In this document: positions 42,233-42,517 of the stretch, piece after piece
Layout of the letters: each line of letters begins with the position of its first letter
How positions within the stretch are numbered: position 1 is the stretch's first letter
NCBI GenBank assembly: GCA_016709675.1
Contig: JADJMH010000030.1
Location: forward strand, 1 to 42,517
Direction of reading: 5' to 3'
DNA from: Candidatus Accumulibacter proximus
GTDB taxonomy: Bacteria > Pseudomonadota > Gammaproteobacteria > Burkholderiales > Rhodocyclaceae
DNA: 42,517 bases
Notes under the pieces: generated by a model
What the model was told of the DNA's origin: nothing
What the model saw: the letters and a program-made list of their open reading frames with translations, nothing else
Databases searched by the model: none
Translations under genes and position numbers: made by a program

Positions 42233-42295
42233 TTCGCGGTCCACTGGACGCTGCGCGATATAGCCGCGCAGCGCCCCTGAGTTTGAACGTTAGGC
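42233..42295 (+). repeat. Integron attC site, left part displaced by the intron
   Basis: The 3' core GTTAGGC (42289-42295) is canonical and follows TTTGAAC. The palindromic centre GCTGCGCG/CGCGCAGC surrounds ATATAGC, closely like the stems at 33640 and 40690. The R'' box expected near 42225 is not present; instead the group IIC intron 5' end abuts at 42232. A cassette gene starts 34 bases downstream. Confidence 0.72.
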
Positions 42296-42328
42296 ATCGA
42301 AGCAAACTCCCATCACACGGTACACGCT

Positions 42329-42517
42329 ATGCGACACAGCGAAAGACACAGAACACACCGGACGGGTTGGCTTCGGGCTGCAGTTCTCGGCGCAAACGAC
42401 GGTATCGTTTCTACTGCCAGCCTTATTCTGGGCGTCGCCGCTGCTGGCGCAAATACGAAGAGCATTTTGGTTGCCGGGGTTGCCGGACTTGTCGCTGGTG
42501 CCATGTCAATGGCTGCC
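42329..42517 (+). CDS. VIT1/CCC1-family metal transporter (partial)
   Basis: The first 63 residues are in the window: an Arg/His-rich lead (MRHSERHRTHRTGWLRA) then AAVLGANDGIVSTASLILGV and LVAGVAGLVAGAMSMAA, the first two membrane helices with the conserved ANDGIVST and GAMSMAAGE-type motifs. VIT1/CCC1 proteins move Fe2+ or Mn2+ out of the cytosol. It lies just after an attC site and so is probably an integron cassette gene. The C-terminus is outside the window. Confidence 0.88.
   Translation, partial: MRHSERHRTHRTGWLRAAVLGANDGIVSTASLILGVAAAGANTKSILVAGVAGLVAGAMSMAA

Overview
The window reads as chromosome from a GC-rich betaproteobacterium. Protein types and gene order (AmmeMemoRadiSam trio, DUF2760-Hsp70, ispD-ispF overlap, DUF1538-PII-CBS) suggest Rhodocyclales, perhaps close to Candidatus Accumulibacter; this is inferred from recall, not from a search. 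No rRNA, tRNA or CRISPR array was recognised.

Bases 1 to about 28,370 are ordinary, densely packed chromosome. In order they carry: the end of a DUF2092-like gene and a Gly/Asn-rich exported protein; a damaged PAP2-type membrane gene; a cation diffusion facilitator; a SAM-hydrolysing enzyme; a thioredoxin-like ferredoxin, an alpha/beta hydrolase and a NodI/NodJ-type ABC exporter in one direction; a DUF4239 protein; a four-gene minus-strand unit with a double DUF1538 membrane protein, a PII-like protein, a CBS protein and an orphan; a Uma2-like protein; three CNNM/CorC-type membrane proteins; pepD; a YdjM-like protein; an AmpD-type amidase with an SH3 domain; a membrane-anchored TIR-domain protein; ispD-ispF; the AmmeMemoRadiSam genes with an appended, apparently inactive hydrolase; and DUF2760-Hsp70.

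From about 28,400 to the end the window is accessory DNA. Its framework is what remains of an integron cassette array without a visible integrase: attC or attC-like sites near 33,623, 40,662 and 42,233 share a CGCGATAAAGCCGCG-type central stem. Cassette-like genes are an exonuclease-BRCT protein, an unknown protein cut short, a signal peptidase fragment, a LysE fragment and a VIT1/CCC1-type transporter running off the end.

Mobile elements are nested in this array: an ISAs1-family element carrying a group II intron inside its transposase gene; an IS5 end; an IS3 transposase gene split by a 2.6-kb serine-recombinase element; a DDE transposase/AAA ATPase transposon remnant; an IS21 end; a REP-associated (RAYT) transposase remnant; and the 5' end of a group IIC-like intron lying inside an attC site.

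The most notable object is the serine-recombinase element (34,616-37,244). It is bounded by direct GTTGTA copies, and removing it restores the IS3 reading frame. Joining its own two ends would place an ATG from its right end in frame with its first gene, which has no usual start codon in the integrated form. This predicts a circular intermediate in which the first gene becomes complete.
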